A stretch of 64,000 nucleotides of DNA from Omphiscola glabra (GCA_964017045.1 OZ024799.1:33374236-33438235); one strand, 5' to 3'. Shown: positions 32,580-44,262, counted from the stretch's first letter. Numbers and translations are program-made. Notes: a model not told the origin generated them from the sequence alone.

Positions 32580-34400
32580 ATACCTATCATAGATTATACG
32601 TTTAGATGTTTAAAATGTGTTATGTACGTTGCATCCCTATTTAATGGTGACGTGTCAGAATTACAATCACTTTTCACGACCACTATAGTGCTTCAATTTT
32701 TTATACTTCTTAGTCCATAGGTGCTTATTTGAACAAAAATAAATAAAAAGATCATTCAGCACTTGATGTATGCCCTCTTTAACAATAACTATGGTGTACA
32801 ATTTTATAAAGATATCGAATCGGAAGCGATACAAAGGTAGCCAATGGCTTTAAACAACAAATCAGCCGTTTGTGGAAAATAATTGAGATTGTTTCATTAA
32901 ACAAATTTTTTTTTTTTTTTTTTTTAATTTAATAAATTTTTAAAAAATAATTAATAAAAAATAATAATTTTCGTAAGCCTAAGACAGCGAGAAATGTCTC
33001 AGCAAAAAAAAAAAAGAGAGTACGGGGTGGGTGGGGTATGGATGCGGAGGGGACGGTCCATCCCAAGCAAAAACTTTGTACTTTAAAAACGAAGCGGTGG
33101 TGTTTTCGGCAAACTACAGAATTTTTTTGCTTCGCCCGGACGGCACAGCCCTAGCTACAGCCCTGACGAACAAAAAGTGAGATTCCTATTTGTATAAATA
33201 ATATGGATTTAGAGAAAATATAGCGTGTCGTTACGAATGACCAAGATCTCCTTCAACACCACTAATATTCATATATTCTGAATAACAGCGACGAACGAAC
33301 AAAAAAAACCCATTACATTTCTAATTTAAAACTAACATCGCAATATAAACTTATTTCAACATTAACAAATATGAAAAGTGATCTCTACTCAAGATCTCGG
33401 ACGTCAGAATGATGATATCTGAGATCTTGTTCAATTAATGACATTTAAAAAAAAAAAAGAAACAATCATTTTATTTTTTTAATCGAAAAAATATAAAAAC
33501 AGATTGAAGCATGATGAAGTTTTGTTTTTTAATAAGGAAACTGGAAAAGTGTCTGCTGGCCAACTTCTGGACATGCACAAATAGATTTTGTTAAAAGAAA
33601 ATCTAGATGAATGTGGAATTGATTGGATTAAAAATATAATAAGCAAACACCGGAATGAGTTAAATATGGCCGAGTTCTGTTACTTAGTATTAGATCATTG
33701 GAATGAGATAAAAATGGCTGAGTTCTGTTACTTAGTGCTACGCCAATGTCCAAACAATGGCTCGCTGTGTAGCGCAATTAATGAAGATTGACCCACTCCG
33801 ATCTGAAGTAAAGTTTTTAATTTCTGAACTGGATTTCTCTTACAGCTTATAATTGACTTTAACTCATAATAATGTTTTTTCTTAGAAAGAAAATATTTAC
33901 TTTAAACCTGGTCTCATACACCATTCTCAGTTTTGTCCACCATTGACTCGATAGCTTCATATATTTCTCTCTCTTTCTTAAACTTCAGAGCTTGCTATCC
34001 CCCCCTCCCCCAACCCTCCTGTCCGTCTGTGTTGTTCTACGATACTGTTTAGTAATTAATACTTCAAGCTTGAGAAAGTACAGACCCCCGTAGTTAGTCA
34101 AGGGGTGTCGGAGAAGCGCCCTTGTTAACTGTTGCAGACGCGACGGTCGGTGACTATTAAAAACAACCACCTTTTTTGTGAGTGTGTGTGGGGGTGGGGG
34201 TGGGTAGGGTGGGCAAAGTCGCTGAGGGCGAAGAGCAATAAAAGATTGGCTACTTTCAGTTTTACAAAACTTGTATACGATCCTGGAAGAAAGTTCCAAC
34301 GGAATTGTTGCAGCTGTCACGTCAAGTTACAAGTGACATCATTAATGATTTCAAACTATATTATACATATTCATATAAAATTTTTCGCCGGTAAAAGAGA
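32580..34400. other. AT-rich DNA, no supported gene
   Basis: Contains homopolymer A and T tracts. At 33650-33745 a 54-bp segment (GGAATGAG..AAATATGGC..GAGTTCTGTTACTTAGT) is duplicated, making the frame 33588-33791 read MAEFCYLVL twice. A GT/G-rich patch lies at 34180-34215. Confidence 0.45.
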
Positions 34401-34477
34401 TAGCGTGACATGCTCGGATATATACTAAGAAAAAATGGGTGTTATAAAAAAAAGGAAATGCTATTGACAATCATATC

Positions 34478-35252
34478 ATGTGTGAGGATCCAACTGGTAG
34501 TTTCATGGGTCCGCCGATGTCGCATTGTGAAATGGTGTCGGTGGGCCGTAGAGCGGGATCTCTTAATGCCCCGGCAATCCCCCACACGGGCAAGACGCCT
34601 AGTCTCCATGCCCCCAGACCGTGGGGCGGCACGCCGGGAAACTCCCCTTGGCATGGGGGACGCCCGGTAAGCCGAAAACGCTGCGTTTAAAGCGTTCGCA
34701 GCCAACACTCCCAGAGGGTTTGGGCGGGTTTGCTTCCACTTCAGGGGAAGTGGTTTGGCGTTACACCCCCCATCGTTCAGGATGTCTTTCGGTCTGGACG
34801 AAAAGCTGGGACGAAACTGTTACATTAGAGCAGCTTTCTCATGGCCGCGTAGCTAAAATCATCGGCCTGGGTTTTAGCCGCCACCCAGGCCTCATATCCA
34901 TTAACGGCAATAAGTAATGATGTTATTGTGTTACTATTCCCGTTGCGGTCGGCTGGGGTTTTTGGATTCGGGTGGACAAGTCCACCCTACTAGTCCGCAA
35001 GGCCACGAAGAGGAAAACCCCATGTGGGCGCCCCCAAGTTTCCTCGGAGACGCTCCAGCTTATGCAGGACGGGCCGCTGTCACAAGAAAGGCATATACTA
35101 TTCATTCATCCAGGGGTCCAATCAAATGTTTCAAAAGTTGCCCTCCTGTTTATCTTTGTCAAAGATCCAAAATCATTATCTGGAAAATACAGCTTAGCAT
35201 ATATGATGCCAACAGATATTTAGTTTCGCCAGCTATAATTTTCTCGGGATAA
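34478..35252 (+). other. GC-rich block, possible retroelement fragment
   Basis: This block is clearly GC-richer than its surroundings and keeps several long overlapping frames (34478-34690, 34621-34917, 34917-35252, 34972-35223 on plus; 34442-34708 on minus). Stretches such as RKATKRKTPCGRP and a histidine/glycine/proline-rich segment would suit a retrotransposon 5' region or ORF1 remnant, but no reverse transcriptase, zinc knuckle or endonuclease motif is visible. The sharp composition change at about 34490 suggests an inserted element. Class uncertain. Confidence 0.3.
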
Positions 35253-35329
35253 CTTTAGGTTACGTGTGCTAAAGATCATCTGCTACAACATTCCATGATT
35301 CCACAGCAGCGTGATGTGATACATGTAGA

Positions 35330-35756
35330 GCCATCTATACCATCTTCACTGACACGTAATGTGATACCCACAAGGCCATCCATACCATCTCAACTCCAAC
35401 GTGATGTGATACATGCAGGGCTATCCATGCCATCTCAACTGTAACACGATGTGATACATGCAGGGCCATCCATGCCATCTCAACTCCAACGTGATGTGAT
35501 ACATGCAGGTCTGTCCATGCCATCTCAACTCCAATGTGATGTGATACATGCAGGGCTATCCATGCCATCTCAACTGTAACATGATGTGATACATGCAGGG
35601 CCATCCATGCCATCTCAACTCCAACGTGATGTGATACATGCAGGTCTGTCCATGCCATCTCAACTCCAATGTGATGTGATACATGCAGGGCTATCCATAC
35701 CATCTCAACTCCAACGTGCTGTGATACATGCAGGGCTATCCTTACTATCGACTTAT
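35330..35756. repeat. 45-bp repeat with 135-bp higher-order period
   Basis: Nine or so 45-bp units (CCATCTCAACTCCAACGTGA...TACATGCAGG) fall in a repeating triplet: a GCTATCC unit with CTGTAAC, a GCCATCC unit with CTCCAACG, and a GTCTGTCC unit with CTCCAATG. The triplet occurs at least twice in succession, a true higher-order repeat. The minus-strand frame over it (HVSHHVGVEMAWMAL repeats) is an artefact. Confidence 0.93.
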
Positions 35757-35759
35757 TAT

Positions 35760-36150
35760 AAGTAGAGCTGTTTAAAAAATGTAGTATTCATTATTTTTTG
35801 AAATGGCGTCCAGTTATATCTGAGTGAAAAGCTTAACACTAAATGTAAGTCAAAAGTAATTTTTAGGTACAGAGACAGAATTTTTTTTTAAAACTAGCAG
35901 TCATGTTGTTAAATAATCTCTCATTTTGCTTGTGTTTAATTTCTCCTAATCACGCCCCTGTTACACGGGTGCCATGGGGTTCACCCACCCAGGATTGAAC
36001 CTGCATTCATCCCAAGAAACGAATGGAGCCGGGGTTCTTGACTCCACAACTAACAAATTAAGTTTGTTCATTTTGATATCTGATTATCTTAATAAAAACC
36101 ATAAAAAGCTGACAAGTAAAGAGAAACTTACCTCTTCGTTAAAAGCTTCT
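35760..36150. other. No supported gene; tRNA-like patch
   Basis: On the minus strand, at about 35980-36000, the word AGGTTCAATCCTG matches a polymerase III B box (GGTTCRANNCC). I cannot find a good A box at the right distance, so a SINE head is possible but not established. Confidence 0.3.
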
Positions 36151-36152
36151 TT

Positions 36153-36720
36153 TTAAATTGTTGCCCTAAGCTGTACTTGATGTTCTTGATGGACCCTCTT
36201 AAACACACGAATCCATCCATTTATCCAGTAGTATCCTGTTGTGTCCACGCGTCTTCCGGGTCGGTGCTGAGCAATAAATTCTGTGACACAAGTTGCGGAG
36301 TTGTCTGATCCTACCCATCGTCCACATGGCGATAAATACCAATCTACGGGAATACGATACATTACTTAAATTCAAGGGCGGACCCATGATATATGCTGAA
36401 GGGAGAACATAAGCTGTCTTCAAAACGTCAATGTGCTCCCTGCGTTTATTCTCCCATGACTTGTGTGTATTACTGTGTCTTGGTGACTTTGTTACGTGAC
36501 CGAGTCGTCTAAACGCGGTCAATCTTAGATATAGTGGACTGGATTTCAATCCCCAGGAAAAAAAAAACCGGTTGGGCGGTACTCGTTAACCTTGGATAGC
36601 AACTCTTCTAAGAGTAGGAAAACTCAGAAACAGTCCCGGAGATGGAGTCCCGTAGGCGATACAAATTTGACAACTCCTGCGACGTCGAACGCATAAAGAG
36701 CGCTGTTCAACACGCAAAAA
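36153..36720 (-). other. Possible degenerate transposable-element fragment
   Basis: Two overlapping minus-strand frames (36153-36362, 69 residues; 36199-36549, 116 residues) have varied, non-repeat composition (YRIPVDWYLSPCGRWVG in one; RRLGHVTKSPRHSNTHKSWE in the other). The adjacent 36590-36700 (CCCGGAGATGGAGTCCCGTA and neighbours) has the look of a conserved retroposon terminus. No catalytic motif is seen. This may be a frameshifted element remnant. Confidence 0.25.
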
Positions 36721-36884
36721 GACATTGCCGGGGATCTTCTTCATAAATATTTATGGTTACCAAGAAAATATATTTAATAAATCTGGCAGCAATCCCTGAC
36801 GAAATTTTGAAACTTTTCCCACCGTACCGCCAAACTTGAAAGTTTGAGAAACGCTGTCATGGATTGCAGACGAGACATCCCGAA

Positions 36885-37687
36885 AGATGAGGGCAGTTCA
36901 AGGATCTGAAAGATGAGGGCAGTCAAAGGACATAAAAGATGAGGGCAGTCTAAGGTCATGAAAGATGAGGGCAGTCTGACATGAAAGATGAGGGCAGTCC
37001 AAGGATCAGAAAGATTAGGACAGTCTAAGACATGAAAGATAAGGGCAGTCTAAGGACATGAAAGATGAAGGCAGTCTAAGGACATGAAAGATGAGGACAG
37101 TCTAAGGACATGAAAGATGAGGGCAGTCTAAGGACATGAAAGATGAGGACAGTCCAAGGACATGAAAGATGAGGACAGTCTAAGGACAAAAAAGATGAGG
37201 GCATTCTAAGGACATGAAAGATTAGGACAGTCTTAGGGCATGAAAGATGAGGACAGTCTAAGGACATGAAAGATGAGGACAGTCTAAGGACATGAAAGAT
37301 GAGGAAAGTCTAAGGACATGAAAGATGATGACAGTCTAAGGACATGAAAGAGGACTACAGTCTAAGGACATGAAAGATGTGGACAGTCTAAGGACATGAA
37401 AGATGAGGACAGTCTAAGGACATGAAAGATGAGGGCAGTCTAAGGACATGAAAGATGAGGACAGTCTAAGGACATGAAAGATGAGGGCAGTCCAAGGACA
37501 TGAAAGATGAGGACAGTCTAGGACAAGAAAGATGAGGAAAGTCTAAGGACATGAAAGATGAGGACAGTCTAAGGACATGAAAGATGAGGACAGTCTAAGG
37601 ACATAAAAGATGAGGGCAGTCAAAGGACATGAAAGATGAGGACAGTCTAAGGACATGAAAGATGAGGACAGTCCAAGGACATGAAGG
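36885..37687. repeat. 26-bp minisatellite, about 30 copies
   Basis: Units read TCTAAGGACATGAAAGATGA plus GGACAG or GGGCAG. Single-base variants and shortened units are concentrated toward the left edge. Confidence 0.95.
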
Positions 37688-37689
37688 AA

Positions 37690-37859
37690 AGCGCACGTTG
37701 TTGGTGTTTTCAAATTAAAACATTACAACGAACCTCTTTATTCCAACATGATGATTTTTAAAATTTCCAATTTACATTTTATTAAATTTCTTGGTTAAAA
37801 AAAAAAATGAGAAATGAATTTTTCGTCGTAACATTAAACTTAGTAATTAATGGAAGAAG

Positions 37860-37894
<35 letters not shown>

Positions 37895-38345
37895 ATTTCA
37901 TATTTTTAATTATTTTTTTTTCTTCTCTCTTTTGTTTCTCAGTTGCTCTCATTTTCTATTTATTTCATTCTCTTTACTTTTTTCTATCTCTTCTTTCTGC
38001 TCATCTCATCATTAACAGTTTAAAATTATACCATCTACTTTCCTTCTCATTTTATATTCCAGTTTTCTTTTCCATCGACCTATGAAGACATACTCTAACC
38101 TCCCCCTTCCCCTTCCACCCGAGCCCCAACAAGCGGACATTTTCACCCCATAATCGCATTAGTTTGGCCAGACCTTAATCTAAACCCAGAGGGAATTCCC
38201 GAACAGGCCTGGCCAAACTTTAATAGGATTACTTGTCGATAGCGCAACACTTTGGCGCTGTACATCTTTGGTGGGTGCACTCGTGTACACGTGTGCGTGT
38301 GAGTGTGAGTACGTGTGTTGGGTATGATGCGTATGCGGACACGAT
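37690..38345. other. No supported gene; 31-base poly-T
   Basis: A run of 31 Ts at 37862-37892 begins a long T/C-rich stretch to about 38060. The phenylalanine-rich frame 37807-38085 is read from it and is not accepted. Confidence 0.5.
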
Positions 38346-38365
38346 GTTCGTGGTGATAACGGGAC

Positions 38366-38525
38366 GACATGGTGTTGTGGTATAAGGTCACCATGGTGTT
38401 GTGGTATAAGGTCACCATGGTGTTATGGTATAAGATCACCATGGTGTTGTGGTATAAGGTCACCATGGTGTTATGGTATAAGGTCACCATGGTGTTGTGG
38501 TATAAGGTCACCATGGTGTTATGAA
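38366..38525. repeat. 24-bp minisatellite, 6-7 copies
   Basis: Units read TGGTGTTGTGGTATAAGGTC then ACCA. At each junction CACCATGGTG forms a 10-bp perfect palindrome. GTTGTGG and GTTATGG variants partly alternate. Related but diverged TGGTGTTATGA words continue to about 38780. Confidence 0.93.
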
Positions 38526-38811
38526 CACTACTTGAGTACAGTGTTATTGAAATTTCACTGAGATGTTGTTGACACATGACAATGGTATTACTACCATGTG
38601 AGTGCGCTGTCATTCACACATGACACGCTTGTTACTGACACTTGGCTGTCATTTCATTGACATATGACTTTGATGTTATAGTCACATGATAGAGATGTTC
38701 ATGACACATGACCGTGGTGTCATTGTCTTAGGAAAATGATGTTGTTTTTTTAAAAAGTAGCCTTGGTGTTATGAACACCACTTGAGTTGACTTAATCAGC
38801 TCGTAACAAAT

Positions 38812-39540
38812 GGACTGGTACCACACCCTCCTGACCTATTGCTAACACTTGGACTGGTACCACACCCTCCTGACCTATTGCTAACACTTGGACTGGTACC
38901 ACACCCTCCTGACCTATTGCTAACACTTGGACTGGTACCACACCCTCCTGACCTATTGCTAACACTTGGACTGGTACCACACCCTCCTGACCTATTGCTA
39001 ACACTTGGACTGGTACCACACCTTCCTGACCTATTGCTAACACTTGGACTGGTACCACACCCCCTGACCTATTGCTAACACTTGGACTTGTACCACACCC
39101 TCCTGATCTATTGCTAATACTTGGACTGGTACCACACCCTCCTGACCTATTGCTAACACTTGGACTGGTACCACACCCTCCTGACCTATTGCTAACACTT
39201 GGACTGGTACCACACCCTCCTGACCTATTGCTAACACTTGGACTGGTACCACACCCTCCTGACCTATTGCTAACACTTGGACTGGTACCACACCCTCCTG
39301 ACCTATTGCTAACACTTGGACTGGTACCACACCCTCCTGACCTATTGCTAACACTTGGACTGGTACCACACCCCCCTGACCTATTGCTAACACTTGGACT
39401 GGTACCACACCCCCCTGACCTATTGCTAACACTTGGACTGGTACCACACCCTCCTGACCTATTGCTAACACTTGGACTGGTACCACACCCTCCTGACCTA
39501 TTGCTAACACTTGGACTATTACCACGCCCTCCTGACCTTT
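38812..39540. repeat. 39-bp minisatellite, about 18 copies
   Basis: Units read CTGACCTATTGCTAACACTT then GGACTGGTACCACACCCTC. Copies are nearly identical; a shortened unit at about 39050-39065 and a few substitutions (TTGTACC, CCCCCTGACC) mark positions. TGGTACCA in each unit is an 8-bp palindrome. The length is 13 codons, so long frames are open on both strands (168 and 170 residues); these are artefacts. Confidence 0.96.
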
Positions 39541-39712
39541 CACCTTATGAAGAGACTTCTAACACTTGGACTGTTACCTCCTGACCTTTCACCTTATGAA
39601 GAGACTTCTAACACTTGGACTGTTACCTCCTGACCTTTCACCTTATGAAGAGACTTCTAACACTTGGACTGTTACCTCCTGACCTTTCACCTTATGAAGA
39701 CATTGCTAACAC
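39533..39712. repeat. 49-bp derivative array, 3.5 copies
   Basis: Units read CCTGACCTTTCACCTTATGA then AGAGACTTCTAACACTTGGACTGTTACCT. The second half matches the neighbouring 39-bp unit (CTAACACTTGGACTG.TACC...CTCCTGACC), so this array seems to have arisen by insertion of about 20 bp into one 39-bp unit followed by a new round of expansion. Confidence 0.9.
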
Positions 39713-39719
39713 TTGAAAG

Positions 39720-40355
39720 GGTTACACTGATTACCTTATTTTGGAGTGCACACCAATATAATATAATAAGATAAATGATGAGTTCCAAAACTACAGAGAG
39801 CTATTTGTTATGTTGAAGGTACAAACTGAAAGATTTCTCAAAACAGCGACTGGAGTCTAAACTCTCTTTATGGCACCAACTGTGATGAAAGGGCCCAAAG
39901 TGATTATGTTATATAGAAGCATGCCAATCAATGGAAGAAGCTACAAAAAATTATAATTAAAAAAAAAAAAATCCTTTTTGGGGAGCGAGGCCGGGCTTAA
40001 ATAAAATTTTGGGTCTCCAAATATTAAGTGGATCTCAAATGGAGTGGAGACACCAAAAAGGGCCAATAAAAGATCGCGCACACACACACCATTGTTTTTT
40101 TAAAGAAAAGAAGAAAAAATAATTAAATTTGAATTTTGTGTATATCCAGTTGCAAGCACCACATATTTACGACATGTAGAACTCCATTCAAGACGTTACA
40201 TTATATTTTTTTTTTAATGCAAGAGGCATAACACAAATAACAGTCTCCAGATATTAAAACCAGATTTGTCACACGTTCGAAAAGCTGTTCTATCGAACAG
40301 TCTCCAAACAACATGGTTAAAAAAAATATTTACCGTTTCAAACGCTATACTAAAG
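39720..40355. other. AT-rich DNA, no supported gene
   Basis: Unique sequence with A and T tracts at about 39957 and 40207; no motif seen. Confidence 0.5.
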
Positions 40356-40359
40356 TGAC

Positions 40360-40713
40360 TTGTTATCAAGATATATTCGATACAAATGGCTAGCCCCACA
40401 CAGACTAATTTCAGAGGGACAGATTTACTCCCCGCGATGGACAGACATTTACAACAAAGTCGAGATATTTAAATATAGCAGCGTCTCGTGGAGGTTCGTT
40501 AATCCTATCCTGTCGAGCTGTAGTCACAGCGTCTCAGCATTGCGCGCCGTGATGTGCAACATCTTATCGAGGGACATCTCTGATGTCTACATGTTAAACT
40601 ATGTCAACCGGGTTTGTCTACTTTTAAATCGTCGATCGTGTCTAGTTGTTAGAATGTTTCAAATTTTACAAGTCTTTTATTTTGAATGCAATCTTTTTAA
40701 ATCCTCTACATAA
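40360..40713 (+). CDS. Unrecognised open frame, 117 residues
   Basis: A plus-strand frame of varied composition (RLISEGQIYSPRWTDIYNKV, then a cysteine/serine-containing middle and NYVNRVCLLLNRRSCLVV). It is not derived from a repeat and is rather long for chance in AT-rich DNA. It ends just before dispersed repeat family A at 40715. No domain is recognised; it could be part of a transposable element or chance. Confidence 0.2.
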   Translation: MLSRYIRYKWLAPHRLISEGQIYSPRWTDIYNKVEIFKYSSVSWRFVNPILSSCSHSVSALRAVMCNILSRDISDVYMLNYVNRVCLLLNRRSCLVVRMFQILQVFYFECNLFKSST

Positions 40714-40714
40714 A

Positions 40715-40885
40715 CTTCGCCTTTGTTCGTGCGTTTGTGACAAAATCTTTTCGGACGGCTAAGTGACCCACTTCCCGTCATTCTATCGAAATGAAACTTT
40801 GCATATTAATGACTCGAGAATATGACAATATATTATTTCAAATTATCAAGCCCATCCCTAACCCCAAAAATCAGTTTTTCTTGTT
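40715..40885 (+). repeat. Dispersed repeat family A, copy 3
   Basis: It begins TTCGCCTTTGTTCGTG and contains GTGACCCACTTCCCGTCATT, CTATCGAAATGAAACTTTGC and CAAGCCCATCCCTAACCCC in the order seen at 29717-29930. Class unknown. Confidence 0.55.
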
Positions 40886-40889
40886 TTTC

Positions 40890-42370
40890 AAGGGAAAAAA
40901 GCAAATGAAATATGATTTGTTCAGTGGATGCGTGTTTTGGTGTGGAGATTACTTGTGTAGTTGTTGCGATGCGCTTTGTAGTTGTCACATAGTTGTTACA
41001 TATTTGTGTTTAAATATATCTTTATTCTATTAGGTTTCACGTGCACTAAGTTTGATAAAAAACCCATTCCCATACCAAAAAACTGTTACAATCACATAAA
41101 TGATAAATCACATACAGAACACAATGTAAAGGACATTCGGGACATTAATGTAGTTGGGGGGGGGAGTGGGAATAATTCAGGAGGGAGTGTATCTTCGTAA
41201 TTCAATTTGGCTTAAAAATATAATTACATAATTGTAATAGACGCCAAATATATTAAAATCACACCCAGGAGGGTGCCCGGAAAACCCCACGCCCGCTTAG
41301 CGAGTGGTTTTTACATCAAATTGTTTTAAATGGGTACAAAAACGTATTTTTGAATAATTCGTATTTTAGGATTTAAAAGCCTTTTACAGTGACTGATGTC
41401 ACGCGGTGGTTGCTGATGTAATCACACCCAGGGGCGGAATAAAAAAAAGGGACAGGAGCCACTTTGTCATATCCTAGAATTGTAAAACAAAACATAAATA
41501 AATATAATTTAAGTGATTTAAACGTTGTTGAGTTTTTCCTCTTACGGTAGCTCTTCAATAAAAAAGATGTTGATGGTTTATATAAATAATTTTCCCCCGT
41601 AAACATCCTTGTACGATCAAAATGGATATCCTGATTCTCATATCAAATTCCCTAACCACATACATAATCCCCATGCACTCATTTAGGTGCCCACGTTTAT
41701 CTTCCAGATTTGGGTACCACTCGAAGCGTCAGCGGGTCGCATCCGGTCAGTATTTCTGACGCCTGCTCAGACAGCGGGAGAGCAGTCAACACGTACACCC
41801 GAATCTAAATTGTAGATGGCGGCGACCAGAAGAATTCTGAAAACATACTCATATCCGAATATTGCGCATTTCCATAACGAAAATAACACCGCCAGGACCC
41901 AGCGTCTTTTGGAACATTGGCATTACCGATTTGCATAATGCAGCCAGATATTGTACGAGGCAGCCTTCTTCCTTATTACGGCCAGCACTCATTTATTGGC
42001 CAAGTTTTCCCCCTTTTTTTTTTTGATACTTAAAGTCCAGACGTGCTGTTATGTGATGCCCTTAGAAGGCTTGAGTGACGTCACACATAATCAAAACATT
42101 CGCTCATTTGAAACGATGTCAGCAAATAATCAAGACAATTAGCCCATCTTAAATGACGTCAAAATAATCAAACTTGTTTTCCAAAAAAAAAAAAAAATGG
42201 AGTTTAAGCTTTATTCTAAAAATGTTGGTGGTAATGATAATTCATTACATTCTTTATTTGATTTCCTGTAATAAAATAAATCACGAATTTTGTGTATAGA
42301 TTGTGATATTTGACTTAGCATTCGTCACAGCCGTCGCTGTGCTGTGAACTATAGGCTTCCAACTGATGTT
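40890..42370. other. No well-supported gene
   Basis: A 40-residue frame at 41816-41938 starts MAATRRILKTYSYPN; the word ATGGCGGCG resembles an animal start region, but there is T at -3 and no further support. Other frames (40982-41200, 41373-41606, 41951-42142) show no motif. Confidence 0.35.
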
Positions 42371-42376
42371 TTAGAA

Positions 42377-42564
42377 AATTGGTTCTCAACCTTTCTAATG
42401 CCGCGAACCCTTTAATACAGTTCCTGATTTTGTGGCGACCCCCCCCCCCCCCCCCAAACACAATATTATTCTCGTCGCTACTTCATAACTGTAGAGTGCA
42501 TGTGTTTTCCGATGGTCTTAGGCGACCCACAAAGGGGTCGCGACCCACAGGCTGAGAACCGCTG
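42377..42564 (+). mobile_element. SPIN-like non-autonomous hAT element
   Basis: From memory of the SPIN (SPACE INVADERS) non-autonomous consensus, this 188-bp copy matches along its length: GGTTCTCAACCTTTCTAATG near the left end, then CCCTTTAATACAGTTCCT, GTGGCGACCCCC, CTACTTCATAACTGTA, GTTTTCCGATGGTCTTAGGC, GGGTCGCGACCCACAGG, and the right end GAGAACCGCTG. The last 15 bases differ from the canonical end at one position. A 17-base poly-C tract (42439-42455) replaces a short C run. The middle of the element is deleted relative to longer copies. Left-terminal CAGT is decayed, and the flanks TTTTAGAA and TTCTTGAT share only 5 of 8 bases, so the target duplication is degraded. No transposase is encoded. 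Confidence 0.8.
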
Positions 42565-43448
42565 TTCTTGATCTGTCTCTTTACACACTTGTACACTTAT
42601 TGATGCAATGTCTGATATTATCATAAACTCGTCCAGGCAGGAATAGCTATTTTTTTTTCCTTTTGCGTCCTAACCCTCTTCCGATCCAATACACCCAGTC
42701 GCAAACAACAGTAACAGCTCTTCTCCCCAGTACAAGAGAATACAGAGGTTCTCACATCAAAGAGCAGTGGAGAATATAGATACAAGATGACATCCTTACC
42801 TGTGTGGAAGATTGGTGGCCCCCGGGGCGGGGCGGGGGGGAGGGATTCGCAATCACGATCAGAATTTATTTTGGTCAAACTTAAATCAATTTTTTTTATG
42901 CCATTCTACTTTGCAGCATTGTTATTTATTGCCAAGATTGTCACTGGTACCACACTGGCTCAACTCTCCCCCAATCCGACCTTCAATAATTTTGTTCAAG
43001 ACAGAAAAAAAAACAAAAAAAAACAAACTCTTACGCTGAAATGTTAGATTATCGGACATCTAAGCCCCTGATAGAAACGAGGAAAGCTGTCATATCCATT
43101 TCAGTGTTTGAGAATCCTTGAAGTTCAAGTTGTATCAGCAATCGCAGTCAGGCGCCCGCCATCCTCTGTTGACGTGTGAGTATAGAACTGTACAGACACG
43201 ATGTATTGGTTAGTCTGTCTTAGCTTTGAGCTTCAGTAGATAATTTCATTCTCACCTCCAGTGACAGACAGTGCTAACGTCTGAAGACAATTCGTGTTAA
43301 AATATTTCATTTTCGCTGTGAGATAAAGTAGTTGAAGCACTTAAGCCGGCACTAGAACAGATTGTTGTGTGCTCTGTGTCAGTGGTGGACATAAGATATA
43401 AGAAGGTGCGGAAAGAGAATCAAAGCTATCAAGAATGTGTCGCATTAG
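42565..43448. other. No supported gene
   Basis: G-rich patch at 42820-42842. The overlapping frames at 42621-43047 have no motif. Confidence 0.45.
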
Positions 43449-43449
43449 A

Positions 43450-44262
43450 CATTACATGACCAGTCTAGGCATCCATCAGTAGTCTTTAAATGACAAGTCT
43501 AGGCCTCCACCAGTAGACTTTAAATGACCAGTCTAGGCCTCCACCAGTAGACTTTAAATGACCAGTCTAGGCCTCCACCAGTAGTCTTTAAATGACCAGT
43601 CTAGGCCTCCATCAGTAGACTTTAAATGACCAGCCTAGGCCTCCACCAGTAGTCTTTAAATGCCCAGTCTAGGCCTCCACCAGTAGACTTTAAATGACCA
43701 GTCTAGGCCTCCACCAGTAGACTTTAAATGACCAGCCTAGGACTCCACAAGTAGACATTAAATGACCAGTCTAGGCCTCCACCAGTAGACTTTAAATGAC
43801 CAATCTAGGACTCCACAAGAAGACATTATATGACCAGCCTAGGGCTCCAGCAGTAGACATTAAATGACCAGTCTAGGCCTCCACCAGTAGACGTTAAATG
43901 ACCAGTCTAGGCCTCCACCAGTAGACTTTAAATGACCAGTCTAGGCATCCATCAGTAGACTTTAAATGACCAGTCTAGGCCTCCACCAGTAGACTTTAAA
44001 TGACCAGTCTAGGACTCCACAAGTAGACATTATATGACCAGCCTAGGGCTCCAGCAGTAGACATTATATGACCAGCCTAGGCCTCCACAAGTTACTTTAA
44101 ATGACCAGTCTAGGCCTCCACCAGTAGACTTTAAATGACCAGTCTAAGCATCCATCAGTAGACTTTAAATGACCAGCCTAGGACTCCACAAGTAGACATT
44201 AAATGACCAGTCTAGGCCTCCACCAGTAGACGTTAAATGACCAGTCTAAGCCTCCACCGTTT
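43450..44262. repeat. 34-bp minisatellite, about 24 copies
   Basis: Units read GACTTTAAATGACCAGTCTA then GGCCTCCACCAGTA. Variant words (ACATTAAATG or ACATTATATG; GGACTCCACAAG; GGGCTCCAGCAG; GGCATCCATCAG) recur in blocks. For example, a GGACTCC-GGGCTCC pair occurs twice, at about 43805-43860 and 44010-44060, suggesting duplication of multi-unit blocks. Confidence 0.95.

Noticed and set aside
35980..36000. tRNA gene or SINE head on the minus strand
   Set aside because: Only a B-box-like word is present; no A box or cloverleaf could be drawn.
37807..38085. Phenylalanine-rich membrane protein
   Set aside because: Read from a poly-T and T/C-rich tract; composition reflects the DNA.
39037..39584. 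Long frames on both strands (about 170 residues each)
   Set aside because: They are translations of a 39-bp array whose length is a multiple of three; both strands are open for that reason alone.
41816..41938. Start exon of a nuclear gene (MAATRRIL...)
   Set aside because: Only 40 codons, unfavourable base at -3, no splice donor or motif; kept as a note only.
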